Source: Rubrivivax sp. (GTDB taxonomy: Bacteria; Pseudomonadota; Gammaproteobacteria; Burkholderiales; Burkholderiaceae_C). Taken from it: DNA of 64,000 nucleotides. Positions 1 to 8,466 of the stretch are shown here, piece after piece. Each line of letters begins with the position of its first letter. Positions within the stretch are counted from its first letter, which is position 1. Both the position numbers and the translations under genes were made by a program. Under the pieces are notes generated by a model, which did not search any database, was not told the DNA's origin, and was given only the letters and a program-made list of their open reading frames with translations. The stretch lies in NCBI GenBank assembly GCA_027491255.1, contig JAIXWM010000157.1:47261-111260 (forward strand), read 5' to 3'.

Positions 1-32
1 GTTGGGCGCGGTCTGCCCACCAGCGACGGCCC

Positions 33-190
33 TTGACCGCCCTGCGGACCTTTGAGGCCGCCGTGCGGCTGGAAAGCTTCAAGGATGCCGCCGAGGAGCT
101 GGGCGTCAGTGCCACCACGGTCAGCAACCAGATCCGCATGCTCGAGCGGCGGTGGGGGGCGCCAGCTCTTTGTCCGTATGCCTGGCCGTA
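33..190 (+). pseudogene. LysR-family regulator, N-terminal remnant (frameshifted, truncated)
   Basis: The frame from 33 encodes a typical LysR winged-helix start (LRTFEAAVRLESFKDAAEEL, then GVSATTVSNQIRMLERR). After a run of six G at about 153-158 the family-typical continuation GRQLFVRMPGR appears only in another frame, so the run marks a frameshift. The LysR match stops by about 190, where an IS transposase sequence begins; the whole effector domain is absent. The frame is open to the left edge of the window, so the true start may lie outside. A non-functional remnant is the best reading. Confidence 0.7.
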
Positions 191-448
191 CGCCCGATCT
201 ATCACTTCAAGCCCGAGCGCCTCGAAGCTCGCATCGGGCTGTGCCAACTCGCCTTCGCCCTCACGCGCCACGCCCAGCAGCGCATACGCGCCGCATTGCA
301 CGGCGTGCAGGCCGGCATCGTGCAGCACAAGACTACCCAGGCCAAATACTGCCTACCCAGCGCCGTCAGCCACGCGGCCTCCCGCATCTGCATCTACAAG
401 GCCTTCGGCATCAAGCGCAACCTCGACGTGCAGATCGACCTGAGCTGA
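191..448 (+). pseudogene. IS transposase, C-terminal fragment (IS4/IS1634-like)
   Basis: The frame beginning at 191 reads RPIYHFKPERLEARIGLCQL and ends at a stop at 448. This resembles the conserved C-terminal end of DDE transposases of the IS4 superfamily (IS1634-type), where R-P-I-[YF]-H-F-K-P-E-R is followed by a helix and a short tail with a GLPSA-like motif (here CLPSAVS) and an I-Y-K/R-x-L/F-G-I-K/R end. Only about 85 of more than 400 residues remain, and no catalytic DDE residues are present. It abuts the LysR fragment directly, which suggests that an insertion followed by a deletion made the junction. The exact IS family is uncertain. Confidence 0.6.
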
Positions 449-585
449 TACCCCACCGCCACACCACTCAGGCACTACTGCCAGAACCCCTCCAGCGCCA
501 AATAACGTAGTGCCCAGAGATGGCAAGTGGTCGATTCATAAAGACAAGACAGCGAAAGCTCTGGAAAAGGCGCGGAAGTCGGGAC

Positions 586-753
586 GACGCGGTGCAGGCC
601 TTCGGCGGCTGGATCTCGGCCAGGCATGGTGTGGGGCAGATGAAGCGCGAGGAACTGCAGCATCGCAAGCCGGCTGCGGCGTTGCAGATGATGCGCAGCA
701 TCAAGCTCGCGCTCGACCCGCAGGGCCTGATGAACCCCGGACACGTCGTCTGA
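586..753 (+). pseudogene. FAD-linked oxidase (GlcD/D-lactate dehydrogenase type), C-terminal fragment
   Basis: The frame reads GGWISARHGVGQMKREELQ, then a segment ending IKLALDPQGLMNPGHVV before the stop at 753. This is the C-terminal signature of the FAD-binding oxidase family (glycolate oxidase GlcD, D-lactate and D-2-hydroxyglutarate dehydrogenases): G-[ST]-I-S-x-E-H-G-[IV]-G followed by K-x-x-LDP-x-G-[IL]-[ML]-NPGK. The usual glutamate before HG is replaced by R in this copy. The remaining 400 or so residues are missing, so it is a remnant, probably from the same rearrangement that broke the LysR gene. The start within 519-586 is arbitrary. Confidence 0.65.
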
Positions 754-772
754 GCGTCCCGCCCGGCTGACG

Positions 773-1231
773 CTACTGGACCGGCCCCTTCAAGGCGGCG
801 GGAATGGGCAGCGCCATCACCTCGATGCCCTCTTCATGGAGGGCCTCACGCTCCTCGGGCGAGGCCAGGCCGCGGATGCCGCGGGATTCGCTCTCGCCGT
901 AGTGGATGCGGCGTGCCTCTTCGGCGAAGCGCTGACCCACGTCCTCGGTGTTCTCGATCGCGTGGCGAACGACCTGCATCCACAGGGCCTGCAGATCGCC
1001 AGGGGTGGCGGCCGGGCTCTTGGCAGGGTTCTCAGGCTTGGCAGGCGGCGCAGGCTCGCGTGCGCCGGAAAGGTTCAGGCGCGGAGCGCTGGGCATGCGC
1101 GTGACGACGCGGTCAGCGCACAGCGGGCACTCCACCAGGCCGCGCCCGTTCTGGTCGAGGAAGTCCTCCTCCGACCCGAACCAGCCTTCGAAGCCGTGGC
1201 CGTTCCCACAGCGCAGATTCAGCACCTTCAC
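773..1231 (-). CDS. DUF1178 family protein
   Basis: This 152-residue protein begins MKVLNLRCGNGHGFEGWFGS and has a CPLC pair at about residues 36-39. The first Cys/His group with CPLC resembles a small zinc-ribbon-like head, followed by a Pro/Ala-rich linker and a helical tail with the family-typical R-x-I-H-[YF]-G-E-x-E-x-R-G-I-R-G and EGI-x-V/M-x-P-L/I-P end. These are hallmarks of DUF1178, a family of unknown function found throughout Beta- and Alphaproteobacteria. It lies 36 bp downstream of the NUDIX gene and closes the nuo-linked gene block, an arrangement I recognise from other Burkholderiales. No function is assigned. Confidence 0.9.
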   Translation of the reverse strand: MKVLNLRCGNGHGFEGWFGSEEDFLDQNGRGLVECPLCADRVVTRMPSAPRLNLSGAREPAPPAKPENPAKSPAATPGDLQALWMQVVRHAIENTEDVGQRFAEEARRIHYGESESRGIRGLASPEEREALHEEGIEVMALPIPAALKGPVQ

Positions 1232-1267
1232 CGCGGCGCCACCGGTGTGCGTCGATTCATCGACCGA

Positions 1268-1864
1268 TTATGGGTGCAGCGTGCGCTCGTCTGCAGCCTG
1301 CCATTCCAAAGGCCAGCAACCCTGACGCCAAAGCTGCCACCAGTTCAGCCCGATCAGGGTCTTGGCATCGGTCAGCTCACCGTCGCGGGCCAGGGCCGCG
1401 AGGTGCTCGTCACCCATCTCGACGACCTCGACGAACTCTCCCTCGTCCAGGCGCTGGTCGCCAGCGACAAGGCCACGCGCGAACCAGATCTCGATGCCTT
1501 CCGTGGAATAGGCGGCCGCGTTGTGGAACATGCCGCCCCGTGCCCATTGCCGAGCCCGGTAGCCGGTCTCCTCCTGCAACTCGCGCATCGCGCAGCCGAG
1601 CACGGTCTCGTGCGGATCGCGCTTGCCGGCCGGGAACTCCAGCAGCAGCCTCTGCAAGGGGTAGCGGTACTGGCGCACCATCACCGCGCGACCATCGTCG
1701 AGCAGCGGCACGACGGCCACGGCCCCCGGGTGAACGATGTATTCACGCGTGGCCGTGGCGCCGTCGGGCAGGCGCACCGTGTCCTTGCGCACGGTCAGGA
1801 AACCACCGTCGAGCAGCGTGCGCGGCTCGACGAGCGTTTCGACCAACTCGAGCCGTGAGGACAT
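1268..1864 (-). CDS. NUDIX hydrolase, ADP-ribose pyrophosphatase type
   Basis: A 198-residue protein from the ATG at 1864, chosen because the start MSSRLELVETL opens the conserved fold and the longer upstream frame overlaps the end of nuoN. The NUDIX box is clear: GKRDPHETVLGCAMRELQEE continuing TG, matching G-x5-E-x7-REUxEExGU except that the first Glu region carries D-P-H-E. The preceding VVPLLDDGRAVMVRQYRYP and LLEFPAGK are typical of ADP-ribose/nucleotide-sugar pyrophosphatases (NudF/TrgB-like), cytosolic housecleaning enzymes that split ADP-ribose to AMP and ribose-5-phosphate. It lies 40 bp downstream of nuoN, co-directional and probably transcribed with it. Confidence 0.88.
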   Translation of the reverse strand: MSSRLELVETLVEPRTLLDGGFLTVRKDTVRLPDGATATREYIVHPGAVAVVPLLDDGRAVMVRQYRYPLQRLLLEFPAGKRDPHETVLGCAMRELQEETGYRARQWARGGMFHNAAAYSTEGIEIWFARGLVAGDQRLDEGEFVEVVEMGDEHLAALARDGELTDAKTLIGLNWWQLWRQGCWPLEWQAADERTLHP

Positions 1865-1904
1865 CGGGGAAGGCCGTGGACAGCGAAGTGGGCGGTCTGC
1901 GCCG

Positions 1905-3377
1905 TCAGGCGCCGAGCACCGTGACGATCGCAGTGCGGCACCACTCCAGCAGGCCGCCCGACAGCGGGCCCAGCACCAGGACGGCCGCGCCATTCAGCGC
2001 GAGCAGGCCGCTCAGGCGCGGGCTCTGCAGGACGGGAGCCGTCTGCAGCGGCTCGTCGAAATACATCACCTTGACCACCCGCAGGTAGTAGAAGGCCCCG
2101 ACCAGGGAGAACAGCACGGCGACGACAGCCAGCACGACGTGGCCGGTGACGCCCGTGGACACCAGCGCCTGCAGGATCGCCAGCTTGGCAAAGAAGCCCA
2201 CCATGGGGGGAATGCCCGCCAGCGAGAACATGAACACGGTCATCACACCGGCCAGCCAGGGCCGGCGGCGTGCCAGGCCGGCGAGGTCGCTGATCTCCTC
2301 GCTCTCGAAGCCCTCGCGGGACAGGAACATGATCAGGCCGAAGGTGCCCAAGGTCGTCAGCACGTAGGTGACGACGTAGAACATGGACGAACTGTAGGCA
2401 TTGGCCGCCGCGTCGGCCTTGCCACCGACCACCCCCACCGCCAGTCCCAGCAGCAGAAAACCCATCTGCGCGATCGTCGAGTAGGCGAGCATGCGCTTCA
2501 GGTTGGTCTGCGCGATCGCAGCGAGGTTGCCCAGCGCCAGCGAGCCCACCGCCAGCACGATCAGCATCTGCTGCCAATCCACCGCCAGCGGCGCCATGCC
2601 TTCGACGAGCAGGCGGATCGTGATCACGAAGGCCGCGAGCTTGGGCGCACCGCCGATCATCAGCGTGACTGCGGTGGGCGCGCCCTGGTAGACATCGGGC
2701 ACCCACATGTGGAAAGGCACGGCGCCCAGCTTGAAGGCGAGCCCGGCGACGACGAACACGACGCCCAGCACCAGCACGCCGCGCGCGGTCTGGCCTCCGG
2801 CAATGCGCTCCAGCACGGCAGGGATCTCTAGCGTGCCGGTGGCGCCATACAGCATGGACAGGCCGTAGAGCAGGAAGCCGCTGGCGAGGGCGCCGAGCAC
2901 GAAGTACTTCATCGCCGCCTCGGTGCTCACGGCGTGGTCGCGCCGCAGTGCCGTGAGCGCGTACAGCGACAGGCTCATCAGTTCCAGGCCCAGGTACAGC
3001 ACGAGGAAGTGATGCGCCGAGCACATCACCAGGATGCCCAGCAGCGCAAACAGCGCGAGCGTGAAGAACTCGCCCTTGAGCATCTCGCGTGAGGCCAGAT
3101 AGGGCTGGGCGTAGGCGACCGTGACCATCATCGCCAGGCAGGCGAAGAAGGCCATCAGATGCCCGAGCGGGTCGCCGACGACCATGCCGCCCATGGCCGA
3201 CTGCACGGCGCCGGAGTCGGCATGCAGCAGATGCAGCGCCGCCACGACGGCCATCGTGAGCTGGGTCAGCCAGAACGTGGGGCGGCGCGCAGGGTCGCGC
3301 ACCCAGAGGTCGACGACGGCAATCACGCACGCCATCACGAGGATGACGATCTCGGGCAGGACGACGGGCCAGTTCAT
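1905..3377 (-). CDS. nuoN: NADH-quinone oxidoreductase subunit N
   Basis: A 490-residue membrane protein of the proton-pumping arm of complex I, one of three antiporter-like subunits (NuoL/M/N). It is almost entirely hydrophobic, with about 14 predicted helices. The conserved GLELMSLSLYALTAL segment carries the TM5 glutamate, and GAVPFHMWVPDVYQGAPTAVT is the antiporter signature around the broken helix TM7/8. KRMLAYSTIAQMGF holds the channel lysine. Its length matches betaproteobacterial NuoN. It is the last nuo gene, 31 bp after nuoM. No truncation or missing key residue was seen. Confidence 0.97.
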   Translation of the reverse strand: MNWPVVLPEIVILVMACVIAVVDLWVRDPARRPTFWLTQLTMAVVAALHLLHADSGAVQSAMGGMVVGDPLGHLMAFFACLAMMVTVAYAQPYLASREMLKGEFFTLALFALLGILVMCSAHHFLVLYLGLELMSLSLYALTALRRDHAVSTEAAMKYFVLGALASGFLLYGLSMLYGATGTLEIPAVLERIAGGQTARGVLVLGVVFVVAGLAFKLGAVPFHMWVPDVYQGAPTAVTLMIGGAPKLAAFVITIRLLVEGMAPLAVDWQQMLIVLAVGSLALGNLAAIAQTNLKRMLAYSTIAQMGFLLLGLAVGVVGGKADAAANAYSSSMFYVVTYVLTTLGTFGLIMFLSREGFESEEISDLAGLARRRPWLAGVMTVFMFSLAGIPPMVGFFAKLAILQALVSTGVTGHVVLAVVAVLFSLVGAFYYLRVVKVMYFDEPLQTAPVLQSPRLSGLLALNGAAVLVLGPLSGGLLEWCRTAIVTVLGA

Positions 3378-3408
3378 CGCGGGGTTCTCGTCTTGGGCGC
3401 GGCGCGCA

Positions 3409-4884
3409 TCAGGGCAGCTTGCTCGCCGCCACGTGCCGCAACAGCTCGGTGACGGAGACGTGCATCACGTCGGTGAAGGGCTTGGGGTACACACCCATGG
3501 CCAGCACCGCCACGGCCAGCAGCCCGGGCATCAGGAATTCGCGCGCGTTCAGGTCGTCCAGCGAACGCACGTCGTCGTTCGCGACCTCACCGAAGTACAC
3601 GCGCTTGACCATCCACAAGGTGTACGCGGCGCCGAAGACCAGGGCCGTGGCCGCCAGCGCACCGAGCCAGAAGTTCGCCTGGACCGTGCCGAGGATGACC
3701 ATCCACTCGCCGACGAAGCCGGCAGTCGCAGGCAGACCGCAGTTGGCCATCGCGAAGAAGACGGCGAAGGCCGTGAACTTCGGCATCGTGTTGACCACGC
3801 CGCCGTAGGAGGCGATCTCGCGTGAGTGAACGCGGTCGTACAGCACGCCGATGCAAAGGAACATCGCGCCCGATACAAAGCCGTGGCTGATCATCTGGAC
3901 CAGGCCACCGCTGACGCCAAGCTCGTTGAAGATGAAGAAGCCCAGCGTGACGAAGCCCATGTGCGCGATCGACGAATAGGCCACGAGCTTCTTCATGTCC
4001 TGCTGCACCAGCGCCACCAGGCCGATGTAGATCACCGCCACGAGGCTGAGCGCAACGATGAACCAGGCCCACTCGCGGCTGGCGTCGGGGGCGATCGGCA
4101 TCGAAAAGCGCAGGAATCCGTAGGCGCCGAGCTTGAGCATGATGGCCGCCAGCACGACCGAGCCCCCCGTGGGCGCCTCGACGTGCGCGTCGGGCAGCCA
4201 GGTGTGGACCGGCCACATCGGCACCTTGACCGAGAAGGCAGCAAAGAAGGCGAAGAACAGCAGCGTCTGCGCCGACAGCGGCAAGGGCAACTTGTGCCAT
4301 GCCTGGATGTCGAAGCTGCCGCCGGACTTGACGTAGAGGTAGACCAGCGCCACCAGCATCAACAGCGACCCGAGCAGCGTGTAGAGGAAGAACTTGAACG
4401 CCGCGTAGACGCGTCGCGGGCCGCCCCAGACGCCGATGATGATGTACATCGGGATGAGCGTGGCCTCGAAGAAAACGTAGAACAGCAGGCCGTCGAGCGC
4501 GCTGAAGACGCCGATCATCAGCCCCGACAGGATCAGGAAGGCGCCCATGTACTGGTTCACGCGCTCGGTCACGACCTCCCAGCCGGCGATCACGACGATG
4601 ACGGTGATGAAGGCCGTCAGCAGCACGAACCACACCGAGATGCCGTCCACGCCGAGGTGGTAGCGCACGTTGAAGCGCTCGATCCAGGGCAGGTTCTCGA
4701 CGAACTGCATGGCAGCCGTCGAGGTGTCGAAGCCTGTGGCCAGCGGAATCGTCACGAGGAAGGCCGCGACGGCCCCGAGCAGCGCCGCCCAGCGCACGGC
4801 GTTCGAGTGCTCGTCACGGCCGGCCGCCAACAGCAGCACCCCCACCGCCACCGGCAGCCAGATGGCCACGCTCAGAAGACCCAT
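3409..4884 (-). CDS. nuoM: NADH-quinone oxidoreductase subunit M
   Basis: A 491-residue integral membrane subunit of complex I with the Mrp antiporter-like fold, helping translocate protons. Visible signatures are the TM5 glutamate in FYVFFEATLIPMYIIIGVWG, the SVKVPMWPVHTWLPDAHVEA motif, and KKLVAYSSIAHMGFVTLG with its conserved lysine. The length fits the family. It lies between nuoL (22 bp upstream) and nuoN, in the canonical order and on the same strand, and is therefore part of the single nuo transcript. The N-terminus is hydrophobic from residue 2, supporting the ATG at 4884. Confidence 0.97.
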   Translation of the reverse strand: MGLLSVAIWLPVAVGVLLLAAGRDEHSNAVRWAALLGAVAAFLVTIPLATGFDTSTAAMQFVENLPWIERFNVRYHLGVDGISVWFVLLTAFITVIVVIAGWEVVTERVNQYMGAFLILSGLMIGVFSALDGLLFYVFFEATLIPMYIIIGVWGGPRRVYAAFKFFLYTLLGSLLMLVALVYLYVKSGGSFDIQAWHKLPLPLSAQTLLFFAFFAAFSVKVPMWPVHTWLPDAHVEAPTGGSVVLAAIMLKLGAYGFLRFSMPIAPDASREWAWFIVALSLVAVIYIGLVALVQQDMKKLVAYSSIAHMGFVTLGFFIFNELGVSGGLVQMISHGFVSGAMFLCIGVLYDRVHSREIASYGGVVNTMPKFTAFAVFFAMANCGLPATAGFVGEWMVILGTVQANFWLGALAATALVFGAAYTLWMVKRVYFGEVANDDVRSLDDLNAREFLMPGLLAVAVLAMGVYPKPFTDVMHVSVTELLRHVAASKLP

Positions 4885-4906
4885 CGAAACTTCTCCGCGC
4901 CTCTTG

Positions 4907-6937
4907 TCAGGCCTTGAACAGGTAGGGCCAGAGCTGCCAGGTCAGCAGGCCGAAGACACCCAGCACCATCGCCAGCGCATACCACGACAGCAGGCCGGTC
5001 TGCACCCGGCGCACGACGCCGGCGAAGCCGCCGACCGCCCGCGCCGAGCCGTTCACCACCACGCCGTCGATCAGCGCGACGTCGCCACCCTTCCACAGGC
5101 CGCGACCCAGCACGCGCGCGCCAGCGGCCAGCACGTGCTCGTTGAACCAGTCCATGTAGTACTTGTTCTCGAGCACCCGCACCAGCGGCGCAAGCGAGCG
5201 GCCGATGGCCGCAGGGATTGCGGGCTGCTTGAGGTAGAACCACCACGCGACGACGACACCGGCCAGCGCCAGCCAGAACGGCAGCGTCTGCAGGCCGTGC
5301 ACCGCCATGCCGGCCGCGCCGTGGAAGCCGGCGGCGAGTTCCTTCATCGCGCCATGGCGGGCAGCGTCGACAAAGATCGCGTCCTTGAAGAAATCACCGA
5401 ACAACAGGGGCTGTATCGTCAGGTAGCCAATGACGACCGACGGGATCGCCAGCAGCACCAGCGGCAGCGTGACGACCCAGGGCGACTCGTGCGGCTCGTG
5501 CGCGCCGTGGTGGCCGTGGTCGTCGTCGTGCGCGTGGTCGTCCTCGGGCGGATGGGGTTTGTGGCGGAAGCGCTCCTCGCCGTGGAAGACGAGGAAGTAC
5601 ATCCGAAACGAGTAGAACGCCGTCACGAAGACGCCGGCCACCACCGCGAAGGCGGCGAAGTGCGCGCCCGGCAGCCGGCTCGCCTCGACCGCCATGATGA
5701 TGCTGTCCTTGGAGTAGAAGCCCGAGAACAGCGGCGTGCCGATCAGCGCCAGCGAGCCCAGCAGCGAGGTGATCCAGGTCAGCGGCATATGGCGCCGCAG
5801 GCCGCCCATGTTGCGGATGTCCTGGTCATGGTGCATGCCCATGATGACCGAGCCGGCGCCCAGGAAGAGCAGCGCCTTGAAGAAGGCGTGCGTCATCAGG
5901 TGGAAGACCGCGACCGAATAGGCCGACGCGCCCAGCGCCACCGTCATGTAGCCCAGCTGGCTCAGCGTGGAGTAGGCGACGACGCGCTTGATGTCGTTCT
6001 GGATGATGCCCAGGAAGCCCATGAACAGCGCCGTGATCGCGCCGATGACCATCACAAAGTTCAGCGCCGCGTCCGACAGCTCGAACAGCGGCGACATGCG
6101 CGCCACCATGAAGATGCCGGCGGTCACCATGGTTGCGGCGTGGATCAGGGCCGAGATCGGCGTCGGGCCCTCCATCGAGTCAGGCAGCCACACGTGCAGC
6201 GGGAACTGCGCGCTCTTGCCCATGGCGCCGATGAACAGGCAGATGCAGGCCACCGTCAGGAGCGCCCAGTCGGTGCCGGGGAAGCTGAGCTTGGACAGCT
6301 CGCCCGCCTTGGCAAAGGTCTCACCGTAGTTCAGGGTGCCGGCGTAGGCCGCGAGCAGGCCGATACCGAGGATGAAGCCAAAGTCGCCGACCCGGTTGAC
6401 GAGGAACGCCTTCATGTTGGCGAAGATCGCCGTGGGCTTCTTGAACCAGAAGCCGATCAGCAGGTAGCTGACCAGACCCACGGCCTCCCAGCCGAAGAAC
6501 AGCTGCAGGAAGTTGTTGCTCATGACGAGCATGAGCATCGAGAACGTGAACAGGCTGATGTAGGAGAAGAAGCGCTGATAGCCCGGGTCGTCGGCCATGT
6601 AGCCGATGGTGTAGACGTGCACCATCAGCGACACGAACGTGACGACACACATCATCATCGCCGTCAAGCCGTCGACGAGGAAACCGACCTCCATCTTCAG
6701 GCCGCCCAGCACCATCCATTCGTAGATGGTGGCGTTGAAGCGCGCGCCGCCCATCACGTCGACCAGGACGACCACCGAGCCCACGAAGGACAAGGTGACG
6801 CCGAGGATGGTGAGCACGTGCGCCCCGCGGCGGCCGACGACCCGGCCGAACAGGCCGGCGGCGATGGCACCCGCCAGCGGCGCGAGCGCGATGGTGAGCA
6901 GCAGGTTCTGGGACAGCGTGGCAGACATCGTGGTCAA
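4907..6937 (-). CDS. nuoL: NADH-quinone oxidoreductase subunit L
   Basis: A 676-residue distal membrane subunit of complex I, with the long lateral helix at its C-terminus. Signatures include GWEAVGLVSYLLIGFW (TM5 Glu), SAQFPLHVWLPDSMEGPTPI and KRVVAYSTLSQLGYM with the pumping lysine. A loop at about residues 455-485 is strikingly His/Asp rich (DDHAHDDDHGHHGAHEPHES), just before PWVVTLPL. The start ATG overlaps the nuoK stop by 4 bp (ATGA), implying translational coupling. The length is typical of betaproteobacteria, somewhat longer than the E. coli subunit because of that loop. Confidence 0.97.
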   Translation of the reverse strand: MTTMSATLSQNLLLTIALAPLAGAIAAGLFGRVVGRRGAHVLTILGVTLSFVGSVVVLVDVMGGARFNATIYEWMVLGGLKMEVGFLVDGLTAMMMCVVTFVSLMVHVYTIGYMADDPGYQRFFSYISLFTFSMLMLVMSNNFLQLFFGWEAVGLVSYLLIGFWFKKPTAIFANMKAFLVNRVGDFGFILGIGLLAAYAGTLNYGETFAKAGELSKLSFPGTDWALLTVACICLFIGAMGKSAQFPLHVWLPDSMEGPTPISALIHAATMVTAGIFMVARMSPLFELSDAALNFVMVIGAITALFMGFLGIIQNDIKRVVAYSTLSQLGYMTVALGASAYSVAVFHLMTHAFFKALLFLGAGSVIMGMHHDQDIRNMGGLRRHMPLTWITSLLGSLALIGTPLFSGFYSKDSIIMAVEASRLPGAHFAAFAVVAGVFVTAFYSFRMYFLVFHGEERFRHKPHPPEDDHAHDDDHGHHGAHEPHESPWVVTLPLVLLAIPSVVIGYLTIQPLLFGDFFKDAIFVDAARHGAMKELAAGFHGAAGMAVHGLQTLPFWLALAGVVVAWWFYLKQPAIPAAIGRSLAPLVRVLENKYYMDWFNEHVLAAGARVLGRGLWKGGDVALIDGVVVNGSARAVGGFAGVVRRVQTGLLSWYALAMVLGVFGLLTWQLWPYLFKA

Positions 6938-7263
6938 CCCTTGAGCCCGTCGAGCTGGTCGACGGCGATCGTGGCCCGGTTGCGGAACAGCACCACGAGG
7001 ATGGCCAGGCCGATGGCCGACTCCGCCGCGGCCACGGTGAGGATGAAGAAGACGAAGATCTGGCCTGCCAGGCGGTCAGCCTCCAGCGGCAGGTAGTGCG
7101 AGAAGGCGACGAAGTTCATGTTGACGGCCAGCAGCATGAGCTCGATGGCCATCAGCAGCACGATCAGGTTGCGCCGGTTGAGGAAGATACCCACCACCGA
7201 CAACGCGAACAGGATGCCGCCCAGGGTGAGGAAGTGGCCGAGAGTGAGGGCGCCCATGTTCAA
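6934..7263 (-). CDS. nuoK: NADH-quinone oxidoreductase subunit K
   Basis: A small three-helix membrane subunit of complex I (109 residues). The segment NRRNLIVLLMAIELMLLAVN contains the first conserved membrane glutamate of the E-channel, and the third helix holds AAAESAIGLAILVVLFRN with the second. Its ATG overlaps the nuoJ stop by 4 bp and its own stop overlaps the nuoL start by 4 bp, so the three subunits appear translationally coupled. The N-terminus MNMGALTLGHFL is a few residues longer than the usual MNLTLSHYL, so initiation at the internal Met3 is also possible. Confidence 0.97.
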   Translation of the reverse strand: MNMGALTLGHFLTLGGILFALSVVGIFLNRRNLIVLLMAIELMLLAVNMNFVAFSHYLPLEADRLAGQIFVFFILTVAAAESAIGLAILVVLFRNRATIAVDQLDGLKG

Positions 7264-7892
7264 GCCTCCCCCGGGCCACGCGCCGGCGCAGCCTCGCTGC
7301 CGGTGACCGGAGCCATCTTGACCAGGCGCACCCGATCGGCCTTGCGAGCCTTGACCTGCTCGCCCGGATCCATGGCGCGGCTGTCCTTGCGCCGGCGCAG
7401 CGTGAGCGCGATCGCCGCGATGATCGCCACCAGCAGGATGACGGCCGCCACCTGCAGCGGATAGAGATAGTTCGTGTACAGCTCGATGCCCAGCATCTTG
7501 GTGTTGCCCAGCTTGGCCAGCGCCGGGTCCACCGGCGCGACGCCGACATCGAAGCTCGAGAACATCACCAACCCGATCTCCACCGCGATCACCGCCCCGA
7601 CCAGCGCTGCAAGCGGAAAGTGCTGCCAGAAACCCTCGCGGAAACTGTCGGAGTTGATGTCAAGCATCATCACGACGAACAGGAACAGCACCATCACCGC
7701 GCCGATGTAGACGAGGATGAGCGTGATGGCCAGGAACTCTGCCGACAGCAGCATCCACAGGCAGCTCGCGCTGAAGAAGGCGAGCACCAGGAACAGCGCG
7801 GCATGCACCGTGCTGCGTGCGGTGATCACCCGGAAGGCTGCCAGCAGCAGCACCGCCGAGAAGACGTAGAAGAGTGCGGTGATGGTGTTCAT
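7260..7892 (-). CDS. nuoJ: NADH-quinone oxidoreductase subunit J
   Basis: A 210-residue membrane subunit of complex I with five predicted helices. The sequence LVYIGAVMVLFLFVVMMLDI contains the flexible, pi-bulged third helix typical of NuoJ, which links quinone chemistry to proton pumping. The C-terminal 45 residues are a charged cytoplasmic tail rich in K/R and then in A/P, as in other betaproteobacteria. It follows nuoI after a 69-bp gap, the widest gap in the nuoI-nuoN part of the operon, and overlaps nuoK by 4 bp. No unusual residues were noted. Confidence 0.96.
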   Translation of the reverse strand: MNTITALFYVFSAVLLLAAFRVITARSTVHAALFLVLAFFSASCLWMLLSAEFLAITLILVYIGAVMVLFLFVVMMLDINSDSFREGFWQHFPLAALVGAVIAVEIGLVMFSSFDVGVAPVDPALAKLGNTKMLGIELYTNYLYPLQVAAVILLVAIIAAIALTLRRRKDSRAMDPGEQVKARKADRVRLVKMAPVTGSEAAPARGPGEA

Positions 7893-7961
7893 GGATGAGG
7901 TGTCGCTCGCGGCGTGACCACGCCATGCAGTCGGCAGGCCGCAGCAGCGGCCCGCACGGCA

Positions 7962-8447
7962 TCAGCGGTACTTGGCGTCAGCCTGCCGGTTGGCGGCAAT
8001 CTCCTTCTCGTAGCGGTCGCCCACGGCCAGCAGCATGTCCTTGGTGAAGTACAGGTCGCCGCGCTTTTCGCCGTGGTATTCGAAGATGTGGGTCTCGACG
8101 ATCGAATCCACGGGGCAGCTCTCCTCGCAAAAGCCGCAGAAGATGCACTTGGTCAGGTCGATGTCGTAGCGCTTGGTGCGCCGGCTGCCGTCGTCGCGCA
8201 CCTCGGACTCGATCGTGATCGCCATCGCCGGGCACACGGCCTCGCACAGCTTGCAGGCGATGCAGCGTTCCTCGCCGTTCTCGTAACGACGCAGCGCATG
8301 CAGGCCGCGGAAGCGCGGCGACTGCGGCGTCTTTTCCTCGGGGAACTGCACCGTGATCGTGCGCGACAGGAAATGCCGGCCGGTCAGGGCCAGGCCCTTG
8401 AACAGCTCGGTGAGCATGAAGCTCTGCAGGACGTCTTTCACTGCCAT
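7962..8447 (-). CDS. nuoI: NADH-quinone oxidoreductase subunit I (two [4Fe-4S] clusters)
   Basis: A 161-residue peripheral subunit of complex I that carries clusters N6a and N6b on the electron path from NuoG to NuoB. Both ferredoxin motifs are intact: CIACKLCEAVCP at about residues 61-72 and CIFCGFCEESCP at about 100-111. The amphipathic N-terminal helix (FMLTELFKGLALTGRHFL) would anchor it to NuoH. The length and order (nuoH-nuoI-nuoJ) are canonical. The ATG at 8447 follows nuoH by 19 bp. Confidence 0.97.
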   Translation of the reverse strand: MAVKDVLQSFMLTELFKGLALTGRHFLSRTITVQFPEEKTPQSPRFRGLHALRRYENGEERCIACKLCEAVCPAMAITIESEVRDDGSRRTKRYDIDLTKCIFCGFCEESCPVDSIVETHIFEYHGEKRGDLYFTKDMLLAVGDRYEKEIAANRQADAKYR

Positions 8448-8466
8448 GATCGTCTGGCCTCGCGCG

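Noticed and set aside
4670..7096. Long open plus-strand frame (over 800 codons) opposite nuoM/nuoL
   Set aside because: It is rich in His/Arg/Gln/Asp with no recognisable domain and mirrors the codons of the well-supported nuoL/M genes; such antisense frames are common in GC-rich DNA.
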